In this document: positions 8,338-16,054 of the stretch, piece after piece
Layout of the letters: every line of letters begins with the position of its first letter
Position numbering within the stretch: position 1 is the first letter of the stretch
Source: Anaerolineae bacterium
GTDB taxonomy: Bacteria; Chloroflexota; Anaerolineae; 4572-78; J111
Length of the DNA: 64,000 bases
Assembly (NCBI GenBank): GCA_022071955.1
Contig: JAJVIM010000004.1
Span: 461,970-525,969 of the forward strand
Direction: 5' to 3'
The notes under the pieces: generated by a model
Seen by the model: only the letters and a program-made list of their open reading frames with translations
The model's database searches: none
What the model was told of the DNA's origin: nothing
Program-made: the position numbers and the translations under genes

Positions 8338-9687
8338 TTATTTGTAAACGCCGTATGATTTGCCGGTATCGATCAAGGCGTGCAGGTTTTCCGGGCTGGA
8401 GTCGTCCAGCACCGCGCCGTTGGCCAGAATGTACCCGCCATCCTGGGCCACGTCGTCAATCAACTGTTTGACGTAAGTTTCAATGTCTTTGGGCGTACCG
8501 GCTTTGAGCATCGAGCCGGGCACGTTGCCGCCAAAACAGGCCCAGCCGCCCAGCTTTTTCTTGACCTCTTTCATATCGGTGTGGTCAAACAGCCAGATGG
8601 TGTGGCCGGCGGGAATATCCGGGTCGGTGATAATGTCGAGCCGTTGGTTGTAGCCGCCCTCAACAAACAGGTACGGTACGCAGCCGGCCTCAATCAACCC
8701 CAGCAGCACCGCTTTGAGGGTGGGCCAATAGAATTTTTCAAAATCCTTGTTCGACATAAAGCCGTCCGCGCCCTTGTGCAGCGGGATAAAGACCATCGGC
8801 GTGTCGCTGGCGGTGGCGTACCGGATGCCCATTTCAACGGCAATGGGGACAATGCGCTCCATCGCTTCGATCAGTTTGGCCGGGCGGCGGTACATATCGA
8901 GCATAATGGCCCGGGTGCCGCGCATGGTGTCGCCCAAAATATCAAACGGAGCTTTGGAAAAGCTGCCGATAATGTTGGGCAGGCCCAGGGTAGCCATCGA
9001 CGCGCCGTCAATAGGGCCAACCGCCGAAATCCATTCCATAACCGCCTGGCCGGCTTCGATAAAGGTTTTGAAGGCTTGCTGCACCGGGGGGATGCCGGTG
9101 GGGATCAGCCCCAGCCCCACAAACGGCAGTTCTATAATATCGGTAAAGGGGCCGAGCATGCTCCACGGGGCCAGCGCGCCAAAAGAACGAGGCAGGTAGG
9201 TGCGCATAAAAAAGCCGCTGGGATCGTTGATCAACTGGTCGTATTCGTCGGCCAGCATGTACTCGCCCTCAACGCACTGGTACGAGGTGTCAACCGGCGT
9301 GCCGTGGCCCGGCCAGTTGTAGATTTTGTAATCCAGCATCTCAAACACTTTACCCGGCCCCATCAAGGCGGCGCTGGCGAGGCCATCGGGCAGAAAGTCG
9401 GCGTTGAATTTTTTAAAGGCCATGCCCAGCTTGTCGTAATCGTACATGGCGTCCCGGGCGGTGATGCCGCCGTATTTTACCGGGTACACGCCAAACCAGG
9501 GGATAACCGGTACCCGTTCCGGTTTCTTTAATTCGGTGACATCTTTGATCATCTGCACCCGCTGTTTGTAAGCCTGCGCCGCGTCCGGCGAGGCAAACTC
9601 CAGTTGCAGCGACAGCCAGCTCTGGAAGCGAGCTTCCATTTTTTCTTTGGGGGTCAGTTTGTTCCAATTTTCAGGGGGGGTAAACAT
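8338..9687 (-). CDS. Uroporphyrinogen-decarboxylase-family corrinoid methyltransferase (methyltransferase I candidate)
   Basis: 449 residues, longer than true URO-D (about 350). The family includes MtaA/CmuA/MtbA and the methyltransferase I of acetogen O-demethylases, which move a methyl group from the substrate to a corrinoid protein. Motifs include KPERVPVIPWFG near the N-terminus, SDTPMVFIPLHKGADGFMS and the GGNVPGSMLKAGTP stretch near the C-terminus. The HxC zinc motif of MtaA/CmuA is replaced by FVEGGY, so a different ligand set is expected. AGGAGGTTGAGG precedes ATG 9687, 4 bp after the corrinoid protein stop. It is the last gene of the operon with corrinoid protein, methyltransferase II and activator, which favours a demethylase over haem synthesis. 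Substrate unknown; aryl methyl ethers are a guess. Confidence 0.82.
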   Translation of the reverse strand: MFTPPENWNKLTPKEKMEARFQSWLSLQLEFASPDAAQAYKQRVQMIKDVTELKKPERVPVIPWFGVYPVKYGGITARDAMYDYDKLGMAFKKFNADFLPDGLASAALMGPGKVFEMLDYKIYNWPGHGTPVDTSYQCVEGEYMLADEYDQLINDPSGFFMRTYLPRSFGALAPWSMLGPFTDIIELPFVGLGLIPTGIPPVQQAFKTFIEAGQAVMEWISAVGPIDGASMATLGLPNIIGSFSKAPFDILGDTMRGTRAIMLDMYRRPAKLIEAMERIVPIAVEMGIRYATASDTPMVFIPLHKGADGFMSNKDFEKFYWPTLKAVLLGLIEAGCVPYLFVEGGYNQRLDIITDPDIPAGHTIWLFDHTDMKEVKKKLGGWACFGGNVPGSMLKAGTPKDIETYVKQLIDDVAQDGGYILANGAVLDDSSPENLHALIDTGKSYGVYK

Positions 9688-9691
9688 GGCC

Positions 9692-10321
9692 TCAACCTCC
9701 TATCCATTGTTTGGCCAGCGTCACGGCGGTCATCGCGTCCCGGCCGTAGGCGTCGGCGCCGGTATAAACCCGAATCTGGTCATCGATCTGGCCGCCGCCA
9801 ATCATCACTTTTACATCGGCCAGGCCGGCATTTTTGAGCGCCTCTACCGTAGCTTTCATGGGGTCGTAGGCCAGCGTTAAAAAGCCACTCAACCCGACCA
9901 CCGTCGCCCCGGTTTCTTTAACCTTGTCTACAAATTTGGCGGGCGAAACATCAACACCCAGATCGTACACCTCAAAACCGTTGATATCCAGCATAAACGC
10001 CACAATATCTTTGGCAATATCGTGGATGTCGCCTTCTACGGTGCCAAAGACAATCTTGCCCAGTTTGGCGGTAGAGCCGGTCTGTTCCTGGATCAGCGGT
10101 TTAACTTTGGCAGAAATCTCTTTGAGCACTTCGCCGGCCAGAATTAGCTCCGGCACAAAGCATTCTCCTTCTTCAAACCGTTTGCCGATGACCTCCATCG
10201 CCTGGCGGCATTCTTCCAGGATGGCCAGGGGATTGGTTCCGCCGGCCAACAGGTCATCGGCAATTTGCAGCGCATCATCCTCACGCATTTCGACGATGGC
10301 CTCAACTAATTCTTGTGACAT
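9692..10321 (-). CDS. Corrinoid (cobalamin-binding) methyl-carrier protein
   Basis: 209 residues from ATG 10321, chosen for the AAGGAGCAACTC just upstream. N-terminal helical cap (about residues 1-85), then a B12-binding Rossmann-like domain with the lower-ligand histidine in GDIHDIAKDI (His100), followed by GLSGFLTLAYDPMK and IGGGQIDD. The family motif is DxHxxG; here the glycine is alanine (Ala103), an unusual change at a position close to the corrin. It shuttles the methyl group between methyltransferase I and II. It lies 19 bp after the methyltransferase II gene and 4 bp before methyltransferase I. Confidence 0.93.
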   Translation of the reverse strand: MSQELVEAIVEMREDDALQIADDLLAGGTNPLAILEECRQAMEVIGKRFEEGECFVPELILAGEVLKEISAKVKPLIQEQTGSTAKLGKIVFGTVEGDIHDIAKDIVAFMLDINGFEVYDLGVDVSPAKFVDKVKETGATVVGLSGFLTLAYDPMKATVEALKNAGLADVKVMIGGGQIDDQIRVYTGADAYGRDAMTAVTLAKQWIGG

Positions 10322-10340
10322 GAGTTGCTCCTTCCAGCAG

Positions 10341-11147
10341 CTAAGTTTGGGTTGACTCAAACATGCCCGCGCGATAGGCGCGGGTGTAGTTTAAACAGTG
10401 ACGGTCCCGGCCCAGCACCAGTTCTGCGGCCAGAATAGCGGCTCCCAGTTCCCGGTCCAGCGGGTCAAGAATGGCGCTGTCCAGCCCGGCGGCCAACGCC
10501 AGAGTCAAAAAAGCGCGGTTAATGTAAGAGCGCGCCGGCAAACCAAACGAGATGTTACTCAGCCCAACGGTGAAATGGATTTCCGGGTAGGCCCGGTGAA
10601 CGGTGCGAATGGTGTCGCAGGCAATCATTCCGCTCTGGATATTGGTGCCGATGGTCATAGCCAGCGGGTCAACATAAATGTGGCTGTCTGGCACGCCGGC
10701 GCGGCGTGTTTGCCCAAGTACGGCCTCAACCACGGCCACTCGCCCGTCAACGGTTTCCGGTATTTTTTTGGCGTCCATGGCCAGGGCAATCACCTGGCAG
10801 CCGTGTTCGGCCACCAGCGGCAAGATGCCGGCCAGCCGTTCCGGTTCGCCGCTGATAGAGTTGATCATAGGCGTTTTGTTGACCGCTTTGATGGCCACCG
10901 CCAGCGCCGCCGGGTTGGCGCTATCCAGGCAGAGCGGCGTAGCCACAACAGCCTGAATAGTTTCTATCAGCCAGATCAGGTCATCGGCTTCACGGCTGGG
11001 ATGCGTGCCGGCGTTAACATCAAGCCAGGCCGCGCCGGCTTCGGCCTGCTTTTGGGCCAGATTCCTGATAAAGTCCGCATCCCGCTCGGCAATGGCGCGA
11101 GCCACCCGTTTGCGGGTTCCATTAATTTTCTCACCGATTATTTTCAT
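10341..11147 (-). CDS. Pterin-binding methyltransferase (methyltransferase II, methyl-tetrahydrofolate forming)
   Basis: 268 residues from ATG 11147, which has a near-perfect AAGGAGG 6 bases upstream; a GTG two codons earlier lies inside that ribosome site. DHPS/MeTr-type TIM barrel: IGEKINGTRKRV at the N-terminus, LDVNAGTH, LCLDSANPAAL and INSISGEPERL are the pterin-binding segments. In corrinoid demethylase systems this enzyme takes the methyl from the corrinoid protein to tetrahydrofolate. It overlaps the end of the activator gene by 17 bases and precedes the corrinoid protein gene. Dihydropteroate synthase is excluded by context and by similarity to the AcsE/MtvA branch. Confidence 0.9.
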   Translation of the reverse strand: MKIIGEKINGTRKRVARAIAERDADFIRNLAQKQAEAGAAWLDVNAGTHPSREADDLIWLIETIQAVVATPLCLDSANPAALAVAIKAVNKTPMINSISGEPERLAGILPLVAEHGCQVIALAMDAKKIPETVDGRVAVVEAVLGQTRRAGVPDSHIYVDPLAMTIGTNIQSGMIACDTIRTVHRAYPEIHFTVGLSNISFGLPARSYINRAFLTLALAAGLDSAILDPLDRELGAAILAAELVLGRDRHCLNYTRAYRAGMFESTQT

Positions 11148-13032
11148 CGGCACCTCCTTGTGCTTTTGCGATTGGTTTTTCTGCCGCCGAACTTGCTTCA
11201 GCGGGGAATAACATACTCAGAGCAAACAGCCGGTTGAATTTGGGGAAGGTGGTCAGCTCAATGTAATCCGCGTTGGCGGCTAATTGCCGGGCGCGGGTTC
11301 TAACCGCCCGCGAGAGCAGGGCCAACTTGGCCCCCACGCCGGCGGCGTTGCCCACCTGTTTGAAACGTGCCTCGGGCAGTGGCGGAAACATGCCAATATC
11401 GATGGCGCTTTTGAGATTGAGGTAAGATCCAAATGCTCCGGCGATGATCACCTCCTTTACCTCTTTTGGCGCGGTGTTGGTGGCTTTCAGCAGCGCCTCA
11501 AGCCCGGCCCGAATGGCCGCTTTGGCCAGTTGAATTTCGTTGACATCGTGCTGGGTAATGACGACATCCCGGCTGCTGCCGCTCTGGCTGGCGGGCGCTA
11601 ATAGAAATTCCAAACCGTGGCGGCCGGAGCGCACCCGGCTGTTGTCCCGGTTGAACCGCCCCCGCTGGTTGAGCAAGTCCCGGCGGCGCAGTTCGGCCAC
11701 GGCATCAACAATGCCAGAGCCGCACAGCCCAATAGCCGGTACATCATCAACGGTTTTAAGCTGAACGCCGGTTTCGGTCAGCTTGACCGCTTCAATTGCG
11801 CCGGCCGCCGCCCGCATGCCGTCGCTGATATGCGCGCCCTCAAAGGCCGGCCCCGAGGCGCACGAAGCCGACGCCAGAAAAGCCTGCCCCGGTTTGGCCA
11901 GAGCGATCTCGGTGTTGGTGCCAATATCGATGCCCAAAACCGCGTGTTCGGCCTGGTCAAGCCGGCTGGCCAAAATCATCGCCACGTGATCGGCCCCAAC
12001 AAAGCCGCCGATGCAGGGCAAAAGGTGAACATACGCGCCGGGAGCCGTCGTCAGGCCTATCGCCCGCGCTTTTATGTCTACGGCTGCGCCGGTAGCCGCC
12101 ACGTAAGGCGCTGTGGTTAACTGGTGAACCGGCAGTTCCAGCAGCAAATGCGTCATGGCCGTATTGCCCACAATGCAAACATCGGCGACCTGCTCACGGG
12201 TAACGCCGGCATGTTGCACCAGTTCGGCGAGCAGGGTGTCCAGTTTGCGGCGGATCAGGTCGGCCAGAGTTTCTCCGCCAGTTTGATGCCGGCGGGTGTA
12301 GGCCAGGCGGCTGATAACATCTTCACCGTAACCAATTTGCGGGTTGAGTCCCCCGCCAGCGGCTAACTCCTGGCCGGTAGCCAGATCGAGCAGATAAGCG
12401 GCGATTTTGGTGGTGCCCAGATCAACCGCCATGCCCACCGGCCGGGTTCCGGGGGGAGCCAATCCAATAATTTCGTTATCACGCAGAAAAGCGGTTATGC
12501 GCCAGTTGTGCTGCCGGGCAACGGTTGAAATCTGCCGCACCACGGCCGGTTCGGCGACCGCGCCGGGGCGCTGGTGAGTCTGGGCCAGGGTGTCGGCAAT
12601 CCGTTCCAGGTCCGACCGCTGATCGTGCAGGGTGGGCGCCGGCACATCGATGTCACAAGCGCAGATAACCGGGTCAAGGGGGAGATCGCTGCTGTCACCT
12701 TTGAGTTGTAATCGCTGGGCGGTGATCAGCGAACTATTGGGGATGTACACTTTAACGTTACTTTGAATTTGGGTGCTGCATGCCAGCCGCTGCCCGCTGT
12801 GCAGTTCTACTTCTGAAAGGATAAATTCCTCGTCCCCGGTGGGCGGCGAAACAGCGCCTTCAAGGATTGTCACCCGGCACTGGCCGCAATTGCCCAGCCC
12901 GCCGCACGATGACAACAGGCCGATGCCAGCTTCCTGGGCGGCTTCAAGCAGGATGGCATGGCTTGCAACTTCTACCCGCTTGCCGATGGGTTCAAAATCA
13001 ATCTCAAAAGTCTGGGGAGGGGGCATAGGCAT
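11131..13032 (-). CDS. Reductive activator of corrinoid proteins (2Fe-2S + ASKHA/DUF4445)
   Basis: 633 residues from ATG 13032, overlapping the previous stop as TGATG. N-terminal plant-type 2Fe-2S domain with Cys43, Cys49, Cys52 and Cys85, then a linker and a large C-terminal actin-like ATPase domain (DUF4445) with GMAVDLGTTKIAAYLL, GIDIGTNTEIAL and AGAFGSYLN phosphate-binding segments. Such RACE/RamA-like enzymes use ATP and a low-potential electron to reactivate Co(II) corrinoid formed by accidental oxidation. Member of the five-gene operon; its presence is strong evidence that the neighbouring corrinoid protein cycles through Co(I). Confidence 0.92.
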   Translation of the reverse strand: MPMPPPQTFEIDFEPIGKRVEVASHAILLEAAQEAGIGLLSSCGGLGNCGQCRVTILEGAVSPPTGDEEFILSEVELHSGQRLACSTQIQSNVKVYIPNSSLITAQRLQLKGDSSDLPLDPVICACDIDVPAPTLHDQRSDLERIADTLAQTHQRPGAVAEPAVVRQISTVARQHNWRITAFLRDNEIIGLAPPGTRPVGMAVDLGTTKIAAYLLDLATGQELAAGGGLNPQIGYGEDVISRLAYTRRHQTGGETLADLIRRKLDTLLAELVQHAGVTREQVADVCIVGNTAMTHLLLELPVHQLTTAPYVAATGAAVDIKARAIGLTTAPGAYVHLLPCIGGFVGADHVAMILASRLDQAEHAVLGIDIGTNTEIALAKPGQAFLASASCASGPAFEGAHISDGMRAAAGAIEAVKLTETGVQLKTVDDVPAIGLCGSGIVDAVAELRRRDLLNQRGRFNRDNSRVRSGRHGLEFLLAPASQSGSSRDVVITQHDVNEIQLAKAAIRAGLEALLKATNTAPKEVKEVIIAGAFGSYLNLKSAIDIGMFPPLPEARFKQVGNAAGVGAKLALLSRAVRTRARQLAANADYIELTTFPKFNRLFALSMLFPAEASSAAEKPIAKAQGGADENNR

Positions 13033-13766
13033 CACTCTTGAGATGGGGGTTGAGCCGGCGCTACCCCCGGCAAGTTGCACATTGTGGTGGCGGTGGTTTT
13101 GAAATCGACGTAACTGATCGTTTGGCCTGGCGGGGTTACCACAAAATCATCATCCCAGGGACCAAAAAGCAGCTTTCTGACCAGCGAGTCGGAGCCGTCA
13201 ATCTCCTCAAAACGCAGGCCAAACTGCTCGGCGGTGCGGCGGGCGTAATCGCGGTATCGCGCCTGGTCATGCTGGCCGGTATCGATGTAGGCCAGCCGGG
13301 TATAATGCTTGAGCATCAGCTTGATCATGCGTTCGGCGCGGGGTTGGCCGTACCGCTCAACCAGCCGTTTGTACTCTTCAAAGGGGGTATCGCTGACTTC
13401 AATCCAGCCTTTGGTCAGGTAATAGGTGCCCGGTTCCCGGCTGGATTGTTCCTGGTAGGCGGCCCGTGAGCCAAGAAAAATAGCAATGCAATCATCAACG
13501 CGGGGCGTGACCAGGGTGCAATCGGTGGCTTTTAAACCGACCACGGCCATTGAGCACAGGCCGTAACCCAGCAGAATGGTATCGGCAGTGGCGCTGGCGG
13601 CATCAATAGTGTTTTGCAGGGTGTCGCGTAAATTGCCGGGGTTAAGATGAAGGCCAAAATCAAGGATTTCGTACGATATTTCGGGGGGAAGCAGCGGCAG
13701 CATCTCTTCGATGACGGTGGCGCAGGCAATCACTTTGGTGCGGGAAAAGTTGCTTGCAGCTTCCAT
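13032..13766 (-). CDS. DUF1638 family protein
   Basis: 244 residues. The DUF1638 family has no established activity but is repeatedly encoded with corrinoid methyltransferases. Features: KVIACATVIEEM at the N-terminus, LLGYGLCSMAV with a conserved cysteine, PRVDDCIAIFLG with a second, and YYLTKGWIE. These Cys residues could bind a metal or corrinoid; that is inference. First gene of the corrinoid operon, about 53 bases downstream of the predicted transcription start, preceded by AAAAAGG. Its promoter-proximal position suggests it is needed in the largest amount or first. Confidence 0.85.
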   Translation of the reverse strand: MEAASNFSRTKVIACATVIEEMLPLLPPEISYEILDFGLHLNPGNLRDTLQNTIDAASATADTILLGYGLCSMAVVGLKATDCTLVTPRVDDCIAIFLGSRAAYQEQSSREPGTYYLTKGWIEVSDTPFEEYKRLVERYGQPRAERMIKLMLKHYTRLAYIDTGQHDQARYRDYARRTAEQFGLRFEEIDGSDSLVRKLLFGPWDDDFVVTPPGQTISYVDFKTTATTMCNLPGVAPAQPPSQE

Positions 13767-13794
13767 AGCTTGCGGCCTTTTTGGCGGGTGGACG

Positions 13795-13823
13795 TTGACA
13801 CTTTAAGCCGGATAGGGTAACAT
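13795..13823 (+). promoter_or_regulatory. Predicted sigma-70 promoter for GntR gene
   Basis: TTGACA (13795-13800), 17-bp spacer, TAACAT (13818-13823), reading toward the GntR gene. It runs opposite to the promoter of the corrinoid operon and the two overlap head-on, so one operator could control both. Confidence 0.6.
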
Positions 13824-13825
13824 CT

Positions 13826-13854
13826 ATTATATAGTTATATAGGGAAGTTGTCAA
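13826..13854 (-). promoter_or_regulatory. Consensus sigma-70 promoter with palindromic operator for corrinoid operon
   Basis: On the minus strand TTGACA (13854-13849), exactly 17 bp, TATAAT (13831-13826): a full consensus match. A perfect inverted repeat TATATA-GT-TATATA (13828-13841) covers the -10 box and part of the spacer, the right place and size for repression by the divergently encoded GntR/UTRA protein. The binding assignment is inference. Confidence 0.75.
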
Positions 13855-13891
13855 TCATTAGTAATCCTTTTCACGATTAGCAGGGGTGTTC

Positions 13892-14662
13892 ATGACCATC
13901 AATGAGGGCAGCCCGGCGGCCCAACCCATCGATTTTATAGACCGCAGTTTGTACGAACCGGCGTATGTGCAGTTGGCCAATATTCTCCGGCGGCAAATTG
14001 CCGAAGGGTTATTCCGGCCCGGCGATCAGCTTCCATCTGAGGCCCAGTTGTGCCGCCGCTACGGCGTTAGCCCAATGACCGTGCGGCGTTCAATTAATTT
14101 GCTGGTTGACCAGGATGTGGTGAGTACGGCGCAGGGGCGGGGTACCTTTGTGAAAGCGCTGGAATTGAGCCAGGCTTCTTTTGACCTGCAAGAATTGCAG
14201 GAATTGTTCAAGCCGGGCGCTGGCACAGACATCAGGCTGCTTGATGTGCGGATTGTCCCGGCAGATGCCGCCACGGCGCACCGGCTCAACCTGAAAGTTG
14301 GCGAAAACACCATCTACATTCGCCGGTTGCTCAGCAAAAACGAGGAACCGATCTTTTATCACCGTGAGTACCTGATTTACGACCCAAAATTACCTATTGT
14401 CGAAGCTGAAATGGATGTTACAGCTTTGCAGGGATTGTTTGCCAATGTTGATAATGCGTTGCTCAAGCGAGGGGAGTTAACGGTAATGGCAACACTGCTA
14501 ACAGAAGACGAGGCCAAAATTTTACACACAACCCTGCCCAGCGCCGCTTTCTGTCTGGAGCACATCTTTTTTGATTTTGATGACCGTCCGATTAGCGTCG
14601 GCTGGTTCATTTGCCGGGCCGATCGGATACACTTTACGACCAAAGTAGGACTTGATCAATAG
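13892..14662 (+). CDS. GntR-family (HutC/UTRA) transcriptional regulator
   Basis: 256 residues from ATG 13892, which has AGGGGTG upstream; a GTG two codons earlier is the alternative. N-terminal winged helix (PAYVQLANILRRQI to GRGTFVKAL, about residues 20-92) with the recognition helix PMTVRRSINLL, then a UTRA effector domain (IYIRRLLSKNEEPIFYHREY). Divergent from the corrinoid operon over a spacer with overlapping promoters and a palindrome, so it most likely represses that operon until a methylated substrate or product binds. Its stop overlaps the GTG start of the second corrinoid protein. Confidence 0.93.
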   Translation: MTINEGSPAAQPIDFIDRSLYEPAYVQLANILRRQIAEGLFRPGDQLPSEAQLCRRYGVSPMTVRRSINLLVDQDVVSTAQGRGTFVKALELSQASFDLQELQELFKPGAGTDIRLLDVRIVPADAATAHRLNLKVGENTIYIRRLLSKNEEPIFYHREYLIYDPKLPIVEAEMDVTALQGLFANVDNALLKRGELTVMATLLTEDEAKILHTTLPSAAFCLEHIFFDFDDRPISVGWFICRADRIHFTTKVGLDQ

Positions 14663-15327
14663 TGAAAGCTGCGAACGGCGTCGAAATGAGTGAAAACGAT
14701 TATCTTTCTACCCTGGTAGCGGATTTAGAGGAGCAGCGGGTATTAATGTTGGTTCAGCAACGGCTGGCCGGCGGCGATGATCCGCTGGCCATTGTCGAGG
14801 CTTGCCAGGCCGGCCTGCGTTTGGTGGGCGAACGGTATGAGCAGCGAGAATATTTTATTTCCGGGTTAATTATGGCCGGAGAAATATTCCGCGAGGTAAT
14901 GGAACTGGTGCAGCCGGTGATTGAAGCCAGGCTCACCGGCAGCGAATCCGGCCAGATTTTGCTGGGCACGGTTCGGGGCGATATTCACGACATTGGCAAA
15001 AATAACCTGATTCTGCTGCTGCGCTGCTACGGATTTACGGTGCATGATTTGGGGGTTAATGTTGCTCCCGCCGAATTTCTGGCGCAAGCTCTGGCCCTCA
15101 AGCCGCAGATCATCGGCTTATCCGGCCTGCTCACCCTGTCTTATGATTCAATGCATGAAACGGTTGAACTGCTGCGCCAGTCGGCCGATCCTGATGTGCG
15201 CTCAATTCCGATTATCATTGGCGGCAACCAGCTCACCCAACAGGTTTGTAATTATGTTGGCGCTGATTATTGGATGACAGATGCCATGAGCGGCGTGCGG
15301 CTATGCCAGAAACTGCTGGCAAGATAG
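14662..15327 (+). CDS. Second corrinoid protein, cotranscribed with GntR
   Basis: 221 residues from GTG 14662, which overlaps the GntR stop; ATG 14686 is an alternative eight codons later, without a clearer ribosome site. Helical cap then B12-binding domain with a canonical GDIHDIGKNN motif (His109 from GTG) and GLSGLLTLSYDSM. It has the same layout as the carrier at 9692-10321 but only moderate similarity, and no methyltransferase sits beside it. It may be an alternative methyl carrier, a B12 store or a sensor working with GntR. The arrangement regulator plus lone corrinoid protein is unusual. Confidence 0.88.
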   Translation: MKAANGVEMSENDYLSTLVADLEEQRVLMLVQQRLAGGDDPLAIVEACQAGLRLVGERYEQREYFISGLIMAGEIFREVMELVQPVIEARLTGSESGQILLGTVRGDIHDIGKNNLILLLRCYGFTVHDLGVNVAPAEFLAQALALKPQIIGLSGLLTLSYDSMHETVELLRQSADPDVRSIPIIIGGNQLTQQVCNYVGADYWMTDAMSGVRLCQKLLAR

Positions 15328-15360
15328 AGTTTGTCATCCCGCACAAGCTATGATCGTCGT

Positions 15361-15936
15361 TCATATTTGGCGGTAGTAGCGTTCGCCGGCGCAGGCCCGG
15401 CACAGCGTTTCAGCGCCAACCCGCACCTCGCGCTCGTTAATGATTTCCTCACCGCAGCGGGTGCAGTTCACCCGATACCCGTCGCGGCTCAGAATTTCGG
15501 CCAGTGACAGCTCCAACCGCACTTCTTGCAGCGTCAAAAGCTCGATGGTGGGCATGCGCTGGTAAGCCAGCAGATAAGACTCCCACCGGCTGGCGGCCTG
15601 AGGCGCAGCCAGCACGGCCAGTTGCCGGGAGTTGGCGCTGGGCACAACCCGCACGGCCCGGCCGGTAGCGGTATCGATGAAAGTGGCGGCTACTTTGCCA
15701 AAATCAAAAACGCGCATGGTGCGCCGGCCCACCCAGCAGCCGGTGGCCACGGCAATTCCGTCTGCACCGCAGCCATCAGTTTCAACAATGGTCAGCAGCC
15801 GCTTGCCCGTCTGCGGCACGTCAAGGCCCAGCCACTGGCCGCCGGCCAGCCCCATGCGCACACCCAGCACCTGCCGGGGGCAAAGGTGCTGGTGCAGTTC
15901 GGCAGACTTTTGGAGCAGTTCGTCAAAAGTTGGCAT
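15361..15936 (-). CDS. FmdE-family protein with C-terminal zinc ribbon
   Basis: 191 residues. N-terminal FmdE domain (HQHLCPRQVLGVRMG with the Cys/His cluster, then VETDGCGADGIAVATGCWVG) and a C-terminal two-Cys-pair zinc ribbon (CTRCGEEI ... CRACAGERYY). FmdE was named from the formylmethanofuran dehydrogenase operon; its role in bacteria is unsettled, often beside molybdenum or tungsten enzymes. It lies downstream of the molybdoenzyme genes on the same strand, separated by a 118-bp spacer with an inverted repeat, and converges with the second corrinoid gene. Confidence 0.85.
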   Translation of the reverse strand: MPTFDELLQKSAELHQHLCPRQVLGVRMGLAGGQWLGLDVPQTGKRLLTIVETDGCGADGIAVATGCWVGRRTMRVFDFGKVAATFIDTATGRAVRVVPSANSRQLAVLAAPQAASRWESYLLAYQRMPTIELLTLQEVRLELSLAEILSRDGYRVNCTRCGEEIINEREVRVGAETLCRACAGERYYRQI

Positions 15937-15969
15937 ACGCGCCTCCTTTCCGTGTGAGCAGTGTACTGC

Positions 15970-16023
15970 AAAGAGCGCAGAGTGCGCAAAGAAAATCTTC
16001 CTCTCCGCGCCCCTGCGCTCTTT
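15970..16023. repeat. CGCAGAG-type inverted repeat, second copy
   Basis: Perfect 11-bp arms AAAGAGCGCAG (15970-15980) and CTGCGCTCTTT (16013-16023), with more CGCAAAG-like sequence between, followed by TTTTT on the plus strand. Related in composition to 1637-1706 and 48759-48800. Confidence 0.6.
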
Positions 16024-16054
16024 TTAGACATAACTGGTGGAACCGATGTTTGTG

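Noticed and set aside
13767..13891. Cobalamin riboswitch before the corrinoid operon
   Set aside because: The leader after the predicted start is about 50 bases, far too short for the roughly 200-base B12 riboswitch, and no B12-box was seen.
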